A DNA stretch of 64,000 nucleotides from Paracoccus cavernae (GTDB lineage: Bacteria; Pseudomonadota; Alphaproteobacteria; Rhodobacterales; Rhodobacteraceae). Below the pieces are notes generated by a model. The model saw only the letters and a list, made by a program, of their open reading frames with translations, made no database searches and was not told where the DNA came from. Below, piece after piece: positions 38,686 through 52,465 of the stretch; position 1 is the stretch's first letter; each line of letters opens with the position of its first letter. The stretch covers positions 508,501 to 572,500 of the forward strand of contig JAUFRC010000001.1 of assembly GCA_030410095.1 (NCBI GenBank), written 5' to 3'. Position numbers and translations under genes: made by a program.

Positions 38686-39779
38686 TTGTTTTGACAGGGC
38701 CGTTGGCCAGCCCGCAGATGCTCGACGCATTGGGGCTCGAAGGGACGGCGGTGCCGATGACGGGGCGCCTCTATGGCGGCGCGAAGGCGGGAATCGTTGC
38801 GGACGGCTGGCCGGTTTTCTGCGCGGGTCCCGAGCCCCTGGCGGCGGTGGCGGTCGACTGGCAACCCGCCTTGTGCCGTTACGCGGAGATCATGGATCTG
38901 TCGCCGATCCCGCTCGATGGCCGCGAAGTGCTGGGCGTAACACTGGCGGATGACGATGCCTGCGCCAATGTGGGGGCGCAACGCGATGGAACGGGCGATT
39001 GGCCCGCCGAATATGGCGCCGCCATGGCGCGGGCGCTCCTTGCGCTTGATCCGGCACGCCCTGCGTCGGCCATTCGCGCGCGTTTGCCGCGGATCGGCGA
39101 CTGGGTCGCGGCCCGAATGCGGGCCGAGCGAGAGGAACAGGCGGTGATCGGACCGGCTGCGGAGAAGGCGGGCGGTGCACGTTTCGAAATCCTCGATCGA
39201 TCCGAGCCCTATGCGCATTTCTTCGCAGTCGAGGATGTCAGGTTGCGCCACAGGCTTTACTCCGGCGGCTGGTCGGAGGTGCTGGAACGCGCGGTTTTCG
39301 TCTCGGGCGATGCGGTGGTCGTTCTGCCGTGGGACCCCGTGCGCGACCGCGTTATGCTGATCGACCAGTTCCGCGTCGCGCCCGCCCTGCGCGGCGACCG
39401 CGAGCCCTGGCTCTACGAGGCTGTCGCGGGCCGGATCGACCAGCTTGAGGCACCCAAAGATGCCGCGCGCCGCGAGGCGCAGGAGGAGGCGGGCGTCGCT
39501 CTCGGGCAATTGATCCCCGCGCCCCATCATTACGCCAGCCCCGGCGCGACCGCCGAAATGCTCTATCTTTACATCGGCATCGCCGATCTGCCCGACGGAT
39601 CGGAAGGGCTGGGCGGGCTCGAGGCCGAAGCCGAAGACATCCGCTCGCATCTGGTCGAGCGGGCCGAGCTTGAGCGTATGTTGCGGCAGGGCAAGATCCG
39701 AAACGGGCCGCTGCTGGTCCTCGCGCTTTGGCTTCAGGCAGAGGCCGACCGGATGCGCAAAGAATACACGCTAGGATAA
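38682..39779 (+). CDS. trgB: TrgB-like NUDIX hydrolase (ADP-ribose pyrophosphatase type)
   Basis: 365 residues. The N-terminal 150 residues look like a gamma-glutamylcyclotransferase-type fold (LASPQMLDALGLEGTAVPMTGRLYGG). The C-terminal half is a NUDIX domain with box GRIDQLEAPKDAARREAQEE (G-x5-E-x7-REUxEExG-U). It probably hydrolyses ADP-ribose. In R. sphaeroides trgB lies next to cysK and contributes to tellurite resistance; the same neighbour follows here. ATGA overlap with the upstream gene. Confidence 0.85.
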   Translation: MIVLTGPLASPQMLDALGLEGTAVPMTGRLYGGAKAGIVADGWPVFCAGPEPLAAVAVDWQPALCRYAEIMDLSPIPLDGREVLGVTLADDDACANVGAQRDGTGDWPAEYGAAMARALLALDPARPASAIRARLPRIGDWVAARMRAEREEQAVIGPAAEKAGGARFEILDRSEPYAHFFAVEDVRLRHRLYSGGWSEVLERAVFVSGDAVVVLPWDPVRDRVMLIDQFRVAPALRGDREPWLYEAVAGRIDQLEAPKDAARREAQEEAGVALGQLIPAPHHYASPGATAEMLYLYIGIADLPDGSEGLGGLEAEAEDIRSHLVERAELERMLRQGKIRNGPLLVLALWLQAEADRMRKEYTLG

Positions 39780-39862
39780 GTCGTGTTTAGGGCGGTTGGA
39801 CTTGTCGCTCGCTGCGGGCGGCGTATAAACAGACATACAGTTCAACGCGAAAGGCCCTGCTC

Positions 39863-40892
39863 ATGCGTATTTGCCCTGATCTTGCCTCCTCCATCGGAAA
39901 CACGCCGCTGATCAAGCTGCGTCATGCCTCGGAAATCACCGGATGCACGATCCTGGGCAAGGCCGAATTCATGAACCCCGGCCAGTCGATCAAGGACCGC
40001 GCCGCTTTGTTCATCATTCGTGACGCGATCGCGCGCGGCACGCTGCAGCCCGGCGGCACGATCGTCGAAGGTACGGCAGGCAATACCGGCATCGGCCTTG
40101 CGCTGGTCGGGGCCTCGATGGGCTTCCGCTCGGTCATCGTCATCCCCGAGACCCAGAGTCAGGAGAAAAAGGACATGCTGCGCCTTGCTGGTGCCGAGCT
40201 TGTCCAGATCCCCGCCGCGCCCTACCGCGACCCCAACAGCTATGTGCGCTATTCGGGCCGTCTGGCCGAAAAGCTTGCGCAGACCGAGCCTCATGGCGCG
40301 ATCTGGGCCGACCAGTTCGACAATACCGCCAACCGTCAGGCCCATATCGAGACGACCGGCCCCGAGATCTGGGAGCAGACCGGCGGCAAGGTCGACGGGT
40401 TCATTTGTGCGGTCGGCTCGGGCGGGACGCTTGCGGGGTTGCGATGGCGCTCCAGCCCAAGGGCGTAAAGATCGGTCTGGCCGACCCCGAAGGCGCGGCG
40501 CTCCATTCCTTCTACACGACCGGCAAGCTCGAAAGCCCCGGCTCGTCGATCACCGAAGGGATCGGGCAGGGGCGCATCACGCGCAACCTCGAAGGCTTCA
40601 CCCCCGATTTCAGCTACCGCATCCCCGATAGCGAGGCGCTGCCGGTCATCTTCGATCTGCTCGAACACGAGGGCTCTGCCTTGGCGGCTCGTCGGGGATC
40701 AACGTTGCCGGCGCGATCCGCATGGCGCGCGAGATGGGGCCGGGCCATACGATCGTCACCGCGCTGTGCGATTCCGGCACGCGCTATCAAAGCAAGCTTT
40801 TCAACCCCGATTTCCTGCGCGCGCTGAGCCTGCCGGTTCCCGAATGGCTCGACCGCGCGCCGGCCGATCTTCCGACCGTTTACGAAGACTAA
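39863..40892 (+). CDS. cysK: Cysteine synthase, two frameshifts
   Basis: About 343 residues. Condenses O-acetylserine with sulfide using PLP. SIKDRAA carries the PLP lysine (Lys44). VEGTAGNTGIGLALV binds the substrate carboxylate and VGSGGTLAG binds the PLP phosphate. Breaks lie near 40440 (after GGTLAG) and 40680 (before GGSSGINVAGAIRMA). The repaired end is DLPTVYED, stop 40890. An 83-base leader separates it from trgB. Confidence 0.94.
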
Positions 40893-40898
40893 TCTCCC

Positions 40899-43440
40899 AT
40901 GCGCCACCTGATTGCCCTGACCCTGACCGTCTTTCTGGCGCTGACCGGCTTTGCCGCAGCGCAAGAGGCACCCCAGCCCGATTACGCCGCTTGGGAAAAG
41001 CTCGCCGGACAGGCCGAGCAGATCCTGCAATCGGGACAGGCCAATGATGCGCGTCTGGATGCGATCCGCGCTGAGGTGGTGAAGTGGCGCGATAGTTTCC
41101 GCGCGGCCGAAGGCACCAATGCGACGCGGATCGCCACGCTGCGCGACCAGATCGCGGCTTTGGGGCCGCCCCCGCCGAAGGGGCGACCAGATCCGAAGAT
41201 ATTGCGGCGCGGCGCAAGGAGCTGGGCGCGCAGATGTCGGAATTGCAGGCCCCGGGCTTGCCGCCGTCGAGGCCTATGGCCGCGCCGATGGCGTGATCCA
41301 GCAGATCGACCGCTTCCAGCGCGACCGCCAGACCAGCGCCCTCCTGCGCATCGCCCCGAGCCCGCTCAACCCCGCCAATTGGGGGCCGGCGCTTCAGGAC
41401 GGCTACAAGCTGGCTGCGGGTCTGGTGGGCGAGGTCTCCGCCCGTCTGGCCAATCAGGGCGGTTGGAGCGGGGCGCGCGAATGGTTGCCCAAGGTCGCGG
41501 GCGTCCTACTGGCGGCGCTTTTGCTGCTGACCAAGGGCCGCAGATGGATCGATTCGCTGCCGATGCGGCTTTCGGCGCGGGTCAGCGACCGGACACGGGC
41601 GACGCTGGTTTTCGCGGTCTCGCTCGGCCAGATCTTCGTGCCGCTGCTGGGCGTCGTGCTTTTGGTCATCGCGCTATTGGTCACGGGATTGTTCGGCGCG
41701 TGGGGGCGGCCGCTCATCATGACGCTACCGGCGGCGGGGCTCGCGTTTTTCGCAGGCGTCTGGCTGAGCCGCAGGATTTTCCCCTCGCCGCAAGACGATA
41801 TTTCGACCTGCTTGCCGGTATCGGACAAGGCGCGGCTGCATGGCCGCCGCTACGGCGTGGCGCTTTCCGCGTCTCTGGCATTGCACCAGATCTTCGGCTC
41901 GGCCGTCCTGCCGCTGTCGGGCTTTCTCAACCAACCGGGGCCGGAGGGGCGGGTGCCGCTCCAGATTTCCGATGCTTCGGCCGCTATCTGGCACCTGCCT
42001 GTTATTTTGCTCGGCGCGCTTTTCCTGTTCCGGCTGAGCGATGTCCTGCGCCAGTTGCCGCAACAAGACAACGCAGAAAACCCCGCCTACCGCGTCCGCA
42101 TCATGGCGATCTTTGGATCGATCGGGCGTCTGATCGCGATCTTTTCGGCGCTGGCGGCGCTGATCGGCTATACGGCGGGCGCGAATGCGATCCTTTGGCC
42201 GACCGTCATGACCATCGGCCTCGTGGGCTTTTTGATCCTCCTGCAGGATTTCATCGCCGATCTTTACGCGATGGCCAAGGGTGGCGACAGCGCGGCGCGC
42301 GATTCTCTCATGCCGGTGCTGGTGGGGATAGCGCTGGTTATCGCCTCGCTGCCGCTCTTCGCGCTGATTTGGGGCGCGCGCAGCAGCGAGCTGAGCGAGC
42401 TCTGGTCGCAGCTCAAACAGGGCGTCGCCTTCGGAGGCGTGCGCCTGTCGCCGACGCGGATCCTCGCCTTCCTCGTGATCTTCGCGGTAGGCTATTGGGT
42501 CACACGCTTCGTGCAGGGCGCGTTGCGCACGACCATTCTGCCCAAGACCAAGATCGACGCGGGCGGGCAGAACGCGATCGTTTCGGGCCTGGGCTATGTG
42601 GGCATCATGATTGCGCTGATGCTGGCCGTGACCAGCGCGGGGATCGACCTGTCGTCGCTCGCGCTCTTTGCCGGTGCGCTCTCGGTCGGTATCGGTTTCG
42701 GCCTCCAGAACATCGTGTCGAACTTCGTCTCGGGCATCATCTTGCTGATCGAGCGCCCGATTACCGTCGGCGACTGGATCGAGGTCGGCGGCAAACAGGG
42801 GATCGTCAAACGCATCTCGGTGCGCTCGACCCATATCCAGACCTTCGACCGGACCGAGGTCATCGTTCCGAACTCGGATTTCGTCAGCCAGTCGGTGACC
42901 AACTGGACGCGCAACAACCTCTCGGGTCGCGTGATCGTGCCGGTGGGCGTGGCTTACGGCACCGATACCCGCAAGGTCGAGCGCGTGCTCAAGGAAATCG
43001 CCGAGGACCAGCCGACCGTGCTGATCACCCCGCCGCCCGCGATCATCTTCCGCGGTTTCGGGGCCGACAGCATGAATTTCGAGATCCGCGCCATTGTCTC
43101 GGACGTGAACGGCGGGACCGGCGTGATCTCCGAGATCAACCACCAGATCGCGCGCCGCTTTGCGGAAGAGGAAATCGAACTGCCCTTTCCGCAGCGCGAC
43201 GTCTGGCTGCGCAATGCCGAAACGCTGAACCCGACCGCCGCGCAGAACCCGCCGCGCAAGGCCGCGCCGCTCTCGCCCGATCCGGGCCCGCAACAGCCGC
43301 CGATGGATCCGCGCACCATTGGCCTGCGTCCGCTGGACGATGATGCCAAAATCGCGAAAGGCCGCGACGATGGTGATGATGACGGTGATGACGGCGACAG
43401 CGGGACGAGCGGCTACGGCGAGCAGTTCGAGCGCAACTAG
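40899..43440 (+). CDS. Large MscS-type mechanosensitive channel (DUF3772 N-terminus), two frameshifts
   Basis: About 845 residues. Signal peptide (LTLTVFLALTGFAAAQ), periplasmic helical DUF3772-like region to about residue 170, then some ten membrane helices, and the MscS core with pore helix ALFAGALSVGIGFGLQNIVSNFVSGIILLIERPI and beta domain VGDWIEVGGKQGIVKRISVRSTHIQTFD. Protects against osmotic downshock. Breaks lie near 41180 and 41250. The C-terminus is Pro-rich, then Asp-rich (DDGDDDGDDGD). It follows cysK by 6 bases. Confidence 0.92.
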
Positions 43441-43493
43441 GATGCGGTGAAACGGCGGGCTCCGGCCTGCCGTGCGCCGTGACGGCTCCGCCC

Positions 43494-44597
43494 CTATGCC
43501 TCTTGGCGCGGGGCGGGCTCTTCGTCCAGAAGATAATCGTCGCCCTCGAGCCCGTCATCGGCGAACCCCTCGCGCGAGAGCAGGACGGCCACCGGCCTGA
43601 GCCAGGGGATATGGGCGCAGATGATCATGATTGCGGCCATGATCGGCACCGAAAGAAACATCCCCGGCAGGCCCCAAACCGCACCCCAGACCGCGAGGGA
43701 CAGCACGATCCCGAAAGAGGACATCCGCAAGGTCTGGCCCAAAAGCATCGGGTCGAGGATATTGCCGATGAGGAAATGGACGCAGGTGCAGGCCAGTCCG
43801 ATGACCACGGTCTCGGGGACATCGCCGGTCTGGACCAGCGCCAGAAGCACCGCGACAACGGTTGCAATGATTGAGCCGATGGTCGGGATGAAGTTCAAAA
43901 TGAAGGTGATCATCGCGATCGGTCCCGCCAGATCGAGGCCCGCCGTCCAGAAAATCAGCCAGACCAAAGCGGCCGTCAGCGCGCTGACCAGCGCCTTGAT
44001 CACCAGATAGCGGTTCACGCTGCGCATGATCGAGGAAATGATCGCGCGCACCTTGCGCGCCTTGTCGGGATCGCCGGTCAGGCGCTCGATCTTGACCGGA
44101 AACCAGATCCGCTCCGAGAACATGAAGCCGACGTAAAGCAGGATCATCACCACGCCGGAAAAGAGGTTCGAGGCCTGCGCCGCGACCTGCCGGATCCAGC
44201 CGGTGACGTTGATGCTGCTGAAAAAGCTCTCGACCGCGGTCTGGGCATTGGGGCCCATCCAGTCGGTCAGTTCGGGCACGAGGCTTTGGACCCGCTCGGC
44301 ATAGGAAATCGAGGTCGAGACGATCTCGTTGACCTGGCTGACGATGGTCGCAACCAGCCAGAGCAGAAAGATGCTCAGCGCCAACAAGGCCGCGATGGTC
44401 GCGAACCATGTGGGCACTTTCAGCTTGGCGATGGCATGGATCGCATCCGAGGTCAGCGAAAAGATGATGATCGCGATGGACAGCGTGATCAGCAGGAATT
44501 TCGCCTGCACCAGCAGGAAGAGGATCAAAGCGAAGGCGACAATGCCCAGAAAACCCGTTTGCAACCGCTCGCGCAGTACCGCTTCGCGTGGTTCCAC
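43494..44597 (-). CDS. AI-2E-family transporter (PerM/YhhT type)
   Basis: 367 residues, intact, eight hydrophobic segments. Family marks include ITFILNFIPTIGSIIATVVAVLLAL and a C-terminal LGQTLRMSSFGIVLSLAVWGAVWGLPGMFLSVPIMAA. Members move small molecules or Na+/H+; the family name does not prove autoinducer transport. It lies 37 bases after gyrA on the same strand. The tail is acidic. Confidence 0.9.
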   Translation of the reverse strand: MEPREAVLRERLQTGFLGIVAFALILFLLVQAKFLLITLSIAIIIFSLTSDAIHAIAKLKVPTWFATIAALLALSIFLLWLVATIVSQVNEIVSTSISYAERVQSLVPELTDWMGPNAQTAVESFFSSINVTGWIRQVAAQASNLFSGVVMILLYVGFMFSERIWFPVKIERLTGDPDKARKVRAIISSIMRSVNRYLVIKALVSALTAALVWLIFWTAGLDLAGPIAMITFILNFIPTIGSIIATVVAVLLALVQTGDVPETVVIGLACTCVHFLIGNILDPMLLGQTLRMSSFGIVLSLAVWGAVWGLPGMFLSVPIMAAIMIICAHIPWLRPVAVLLSREGFADDGLEGDDYLLDEEPAPRQEA

Positions 44598-44634
44598 CCT
44601 TCGCCCTCGCTCTGACCCAAATACCTATGCGGCC

Positions 44635-47390
<2,756 letters not shown>

Positions 47391-47611
47391 GTGATCGCCT
47401 CAAGATATTGTTGTGTCATGGTATACCGCCCACTGACCTTGGGTGCAATCGCGGCGGGGGCTTTCGCACCGATTATGCCGGATTATCTTGATGAAAGCGG
47501 CCTTGCGGCGGTCCGATTGCGCGGGATCGGGCAGTGATCCGCTCGGGATCGGGCTCGGGCCGGACAAATTCCCGCTTGCGGCCCGCGATCGGGGGCGCAA
47601 GCGGAAGGATC

Positions 47612-48088
47612 TCAGGCGCGGCGAAAGGCCGAGACGGCCCAGAGCAGCGACAAAACCGCCGAACAAACCGCATTCCAGCCCGCCATCGAGAGGCCGAGCA
47701 GGCTCCAGGAAACCTCGTCGCAGCGCACCACCGGCGCGGCCTTGAGCTGCGCCATCAGGTCATTGGTCGAAAGCTGCGCCAGATTGGAGATCCCGCCCGA
47801 ACAATGTGCGGGTCCCTCCCAGTATTTCAGCTCGACGCCGGCATGGAAAATCGCGAAAGCCGTCGCCGCCAGTGCGGCGAGCAGGCCGAGGACCGCCAGC
47901 GCGCGGGCCCAGCCGAAAGCCCAGACCGCCAGACCGATGACGGCTGCCGCCAGATGGGGCCAGCGTTGCAGGATGCACAGCTCGCAAGGCGCATAGCCGA
48001 AATGTTGAAAGGTCAGTGCGGCCAGCAGAAGACCCGCCGATCCCAGCCCGGCAAGGCCTGCCAATTGTCGATTGCTCAGATGCGTCAT
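47612..48088 (-). CDS. dsbB: Disulfide bond formation protein DsbB-like
   Basis: 158 residues, four membrane helices. The first periplasmic loop has C-x-x-C (APCELCILQRWPH) and the second has a cysteine pair about 25 residues apart (HCSGG...RCDEV). Reoxidises DsbA by passing electrons to quinone. Start ATG 48088. Confidence 0.85.
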   Translation of the reverse strand: MTHLSNRQLAGLAGLGSAGLLLAALTFQHFGYAPCELCILQRWPHLAAAVIGLAVWAFGWARALAVLGLLAALAATAFAIFHAGVELKYWEGPAHCSGGISNLAQLSTNDLMAQLKAAPVVRCDEVSWSLLGLSMAGWNAVCSAVLSLLWAVSAFRRA

Positions 48089-48201
48089 GGCATGGGCTTC
48101 CATTTCAGATGATCGGCGCTGTGGTGCGCGATGGGGCGGATGTTGGGGCAGGTGGGACTTGATTGCACGGAGACGGCGTAAAACGGGAAAGGGCGAGGGG
48201 G

Positions 48202-48797
48202 TTAATGCGGCTTCCATGTAAAGACACGGTAGAGATAGACAACCACGACCAGCGCCACGATGACCTTCGACAGCGGGTCGACCCAATCGGCGACCAGCGC
48301 ATATTGGCTCTGCATCAGATAGCCTGCAATGGTCAGAATGCTGGTCCAGAGCGCGCTGCCGATGGTGGTGTAGACCAGAAAGCGCGGCAAGGGCATGCGC
48401 ACGAAACCCGCCGGCACCGAGATCAGCGTCCGGATCGTCGGCAACATGCGCCCGAGCAGCACGGCAAGCACGCCGTAACGGTCGAACCAGCGGTGCGCGG
48501 TGTCGATATCCGCGGGCGAGACGGTCATCAGCCGGCCGTGTTTTGCGGCCCAACGCTTGAGCCGCGCCTCGCCGATCCACAGGCCGATGTAATACCACAT
48601 CGTGGTGCCGAGGACCGATCCGGCCGTGCCCGCAAGGATCGTCAGCCACAGGTTCAACTTGCCCGATCCCGCGAGAAAGCCGGCCAGCGGCATGATCAGC
48701 TCGGAGGAATCGGCGGAAAGACGTTTTCGGCGACCATCAGGAAGAAGATGCCGGGATAGCCCCAGTGATCAATCGTCGAGGTGATCCAGTCGAACAT
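48202..48797 (-). CDS. DedA-family membrane protein, one frameshift
   Basis: About 199 residues, start ATG 48797 with GGAAAAG upstream. The signature begins FFLMVAENVFPPIPSELIMPLAGFLA, where one lost base near 48705 breaks the frame between PPIP and ELIMP. Later GRMLPTIRTLISVPAGFVRMP is the conserved second motif. DedA proteins are thought to flip lipids such as undecaprenyl phosphate and to support proton-motive force. Confidence 0.9.
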
Positions 48798-48925
48798 GTC
48801 TTTTCCTCATTTGCCTGTGCATTTGCTGGTCTGTGGCCGCGGAACTGTCAAGTCTCGCAGGGCGTTGATTGCGATGATGATTAGGGTCACTGTGCGGAAA
48901 ACCCATGGCTAAGGAGTGGCTTTGA

Positions 48926-49774
48926 ATGGAATGGCGAGGACGTCGGGGAAGCCGCAATGTCGATGACAGGCGCGGCAGGAGCGCAGCAGGCGTTGGCGGT
49001 GTCGGGGTCGTGGGGATGCTGGTGGTCTTGGCCGTCGGCTATTTCTTCGGGGTCGATATCTCGCCTCTGGTCGGTGCGGTGGATCAGGGAACACAATCCG
49101 GTGAGACGCGCCCGCTGAGCCAGCAGGAGCAGGAAATCGGGCAGTTCGTCTCGGTCGTTCTGGCCGATACCGAAGAGGTCTGGGCGCGGGTTCTGCCCGA
49201 ACAGGCGGGGATGGCCTACAAGGATCCGACGCTGGTCCTGTTCTCGGGCGCGGTGCAATCGGCTTGCGGCGGCGCGTCGGCGGCAATGGGGCCGTTCTAT
49301 TGTCCGGGCGACCATAAGCTTTATCTCGATACCGACTTCTTCCAGATCATGCAGGGCAAGATGAATGCGGGCGGCGATTTCGCCTATGCCTATGTGATCG
49401 CCCACGAGGTCGGTCACCATATCCAGAACCTGATCGGGGTTCTGGGCCAGGTGAACCAGACACGCGCGCGCGCCAGCCAAAGCGACTCGAACTACCTCTC
49501 GGTCCTGACCGAGCTGCAGGCCGACTGCTTCGCCGGTATCTGGGCGCGGCAGGCCAGCGACCAGTTCGGCACGATCGACGAAGGCGATATCCGCGAGGCG
49601 ATCCGCGCGGCCGGTGCGGTAGGCGATGATGTCCTGATGAAGCAGGCAGGGCGCACGCCGATGCCCGACAGCTTTACCCACGGCTCGGCCGAGGACCGCC
49701 AGACCTGGTTCACCCGCGGCTTCAAGACCGGCCAAATGGGTCAGTGCAATACCTTTGGTGAGGCGGGGCTTTAA
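48926..49774 (+). CDS. YpfJ-type neutral zinc metallopeptidase, membrane anchored
   Basis: 282 residues. A basic N-terminus and a membrane helix (VGVVGMLVVLAVGYFFGV, about 26-43) are followed by a periplasmic or cytoplasmic protease-like domain with HEVGHH (160-165), ELQADCFAGIWA supplying the third ligand, and FYCPGDHKLYLDTDFF. Substrate unknown. Confidence 0.9.
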   Translation: MEWRGRRGSRNVDDRRGRSAAGVGGVGVVGMLVVLAVGYFFGVDISPLVGAVDQGTQSGETRPLSQQEQEIGQFVSVVLADTEEVWARVLPEQAGMAYKDPTLVLFSGAVQSACGGASAAMGPFYCPGDHKLYLDTDFFQIMQGKMNAGGDFAYAYVIAHEVGHHIQNLIGVLGQVNQTRARASQSDSNYLSVLTELQADCFAGIWARQASDQFGTIDEGDIREAIRAAGAVGDDVLMKQAGRTPMPDSFTHGSAEDRQTWFTRGFKTGQMGQCNTFGEAGL

Positions 49775-49821
49775 GCCTCGCCCGACACCGCAATCCGGCC
49801 CGATCCGGTCCCGAACCCGTT

Positions 49822-50010
49822 TCAGCGCGGCAGATGCGGGCCGCGCGGCGGGCGCTCGAGCGTGGCCCAATCGGGCCAGAATCCGAAATATTCGAGCCCC
49901 GCAATCGCGAGACCGATGGCAATGACCGAGAAAACCAGAATGACCCGCTTTTCGCTCGGCGGATTTCGGACCCAGCGCGAGGCGCGAATAAGCCAGTTGA
50001 GGTTGTTCAT
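49822..50010 (-). CDS. Small single-TM protein
   Basis: 62 residues: NLNWLIRASRWVRNPPSEKRV, then one hydrophobic segment (ILVFSVIAIGLAIAGLEYFGF) and a Pro-rich tail. GGGGAGAGGGGC-type purine stretch upstream. A conserved-looking small membrane protein with no known role. Confidence 0.6.
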   Translation of the reverse strand: MNNLNWLIRASRWVRNPPSEKRVILVFSVIAIGLAIAGLEYFGFWPDWATLERPPRGPHLPR

Positions 50011-50084
50011 TGCCCCTCTCCCCTGTTAGGAGTGCCGCCAGACAGCAAGACCCAGATAATACGATAGCGACGGATAACAAAGCT

Positions 50085-50534
50085 TTGCCACATCATAGCG
50101 ATAGCCGCATCCTGCCCTATGCCGCCCGTCAGATGTATGATCTGGTGGCGGATGTGGAGAGTTATCCGAAATTCCTGCCGTGGAACAGCGCCGCCCGCAT
50201 CCGCTCGCGCGAGGCGCACCCCGACGGTTCCGAAGTGATCGAGGCCGATCTGGTCATCTCCTTCAAGGTGATGCGCGAGCGTTTCGGCAGCCGCGTCACG
50301 CTCTGGCCCGCGGATCTGCGCATTGATACAGAATATCTCGACGGGCCGTTTCGCTATCTGCGCAGCGGCTGGACCTTCGAGGATCTGCCCGAGGGCGGCT
50401 GCAAGGTCGAATTCTTCGTCGATTTCGAATTCAAAAGCGTCATTCTGGGCAAGCTGATCGGCGTCGTCTTCGGCGAGGCCATGTCGCGCATCGTCCGCGC
50501 CTTCGAGGATCGCGCCCGCACGCTATACGGCTGA
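50085..50534 (+). CDS. RatA/COQ10-type START-domain protein
   Basis: About 149 residues from TTG 50085. Opening SRILPYAARQMYDLVADVESYPKFLPW and the C-terminal VDFEFKSVILGKLIGVVFGEAMSRIVRAFEDRA are the family hallmarks. Members bind ubiquinone or lipids (COQ10) or act on the ribosome (RatA); which applies here is undecided. The frame continues upstream to 50010, but no better start is seen. Confidence 0.85.
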   Translation: MPHHSDSRILPYAARQMYDLVADVESYPKFLPWNSAARIRSREAHPDGSEVIEADLVISFKVMRERFGSRVTLWPADLRIDTEYLDGPFRYLRSGWTFEDLPEGGCKVEFFVDFEFKSVILGKLIGVVFGEAMSRIVRAFEDRARTLYG

Positions 50535-50560
50535 ACCCGAAGCAAAGACGATCCCATGGA

Positions 50561-50588
50561 AAAGGGCGGCAATGCCGCCCTTTCTTTG
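50561..50588. terminator. Bidirectional terminator between ratA-like gene and ccr
   Basis: AAAGGGCGGC (50561-50570), loop AAT, GCCGCCCTTT (50574-50583), then CTTTG on the plus strand and CTTTTCC on the minus strand. Confidence 0.85.
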
Positions 50589-50618
50589 TCTGCCAAACGG
50601 TTGTTGGCAAAAGTTAAT

Positions 50619-51920
<1,302 letters not shown>

Positions 51921-52365
51921 CTCAATCTCCTTGCCGCGTTGCAGAATCGGCGAATAAGACATGAATTACGATTGGCGTTGAAACAATGCAACCAAAGAAA
52001 CTGTGAAATTGAAACAATGTGTCGCATTGGTTATTTTGTTGCGCGAGGTCCGACGCCTCCGCTTTGGTGTGTTTCTTTGAAATCCCGTTAAATTATAGAT
52101 GTTTGACCGGAGAAGGCGGGGCCTTGTGGAGATGATACCCCACTGATGCTGCGCATGCGAAAAAATGCGCCTAGGGACCGATGGAAGCCGAGGCAGGTGC
52201 AAAATGGGCCGAAAGCGAGCAGATCCGGCAGGCCCTCTCTCCGTTGCGATTCCCGTCCCCGAGGGCGGAGCGGAGGATGCGCGCTACCGGCAAATCCCAA
52301 CCATTGCTGGTCACTCGCGCGAAATGGAGTCGTGCCAAGCCCTGCAACCTCCGTGCGATTTCGCA

Positions 52366-52384
52366 TTTGCGAGAGGATCGCAAA
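52366..52384. promoter_or_regulatory. Inverted repeat TTTGCGA-N5-TCGCAAA upstream of ecm promoter
   Basis: Perfect 7-bp arms (52366-52372 and 52378-52384) ending 17 bases before a TTGACA box. Its position suits an activator or repressor of ecm, possibly the acetate/C2 regulator of the pathway. Confidence 0.55.
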
Positions 52385-52401
52385 TTCTGCAACGCGGCGA
52401 A

Positions 52402-52430
52402 TTGACAGGGTATGATTGTTTCCGTAACGA
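52402..52430 (+). promoter_or_regulatory. Candidate ecm promoter
   Basis: TTGACA (52402-52407), exactly 17 bases, TAACGA (52425-52430). The start codon is 36 bases further on. Confidence 0.5.
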
Positions 52431-52465
52431 TTGCTCAACTGTAATATTGTTGCGAGAGCGTTTGG

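Larger units (their letters stand above)
51921..52465. other. Long divergent regulatory region between ccr and ecm
   Basis: 545 bases with no convincing gene. The part near ccr is AT-rich with repeated GAAACAATG (near 51981 and 52010). The part near ecm has an inverted repeat and a promoter-like sequence, annotated separately. A GCGCATGCGAAAAAATGCGC dyad lies near 52150. Confidence 0.5.

Noticed and set aside
41725..43293. 522-codon minus-strand open frame opposite the MscS channel
   Set aside because: Extremely His/Arg/Asp-rich antisense shadow of the channel gene.
48887..50080. Minus-strand open frame of 397 codons
   Set aside because: It covers the clear YpfJ-like protease on the other strand and lacks protein-like features.
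52146..52465. Small frames between ccr and ecm (for example ATG 52181)
   Set aside because: They overlap the promoter-like elements, have no conserved features, and run into the ecm start.
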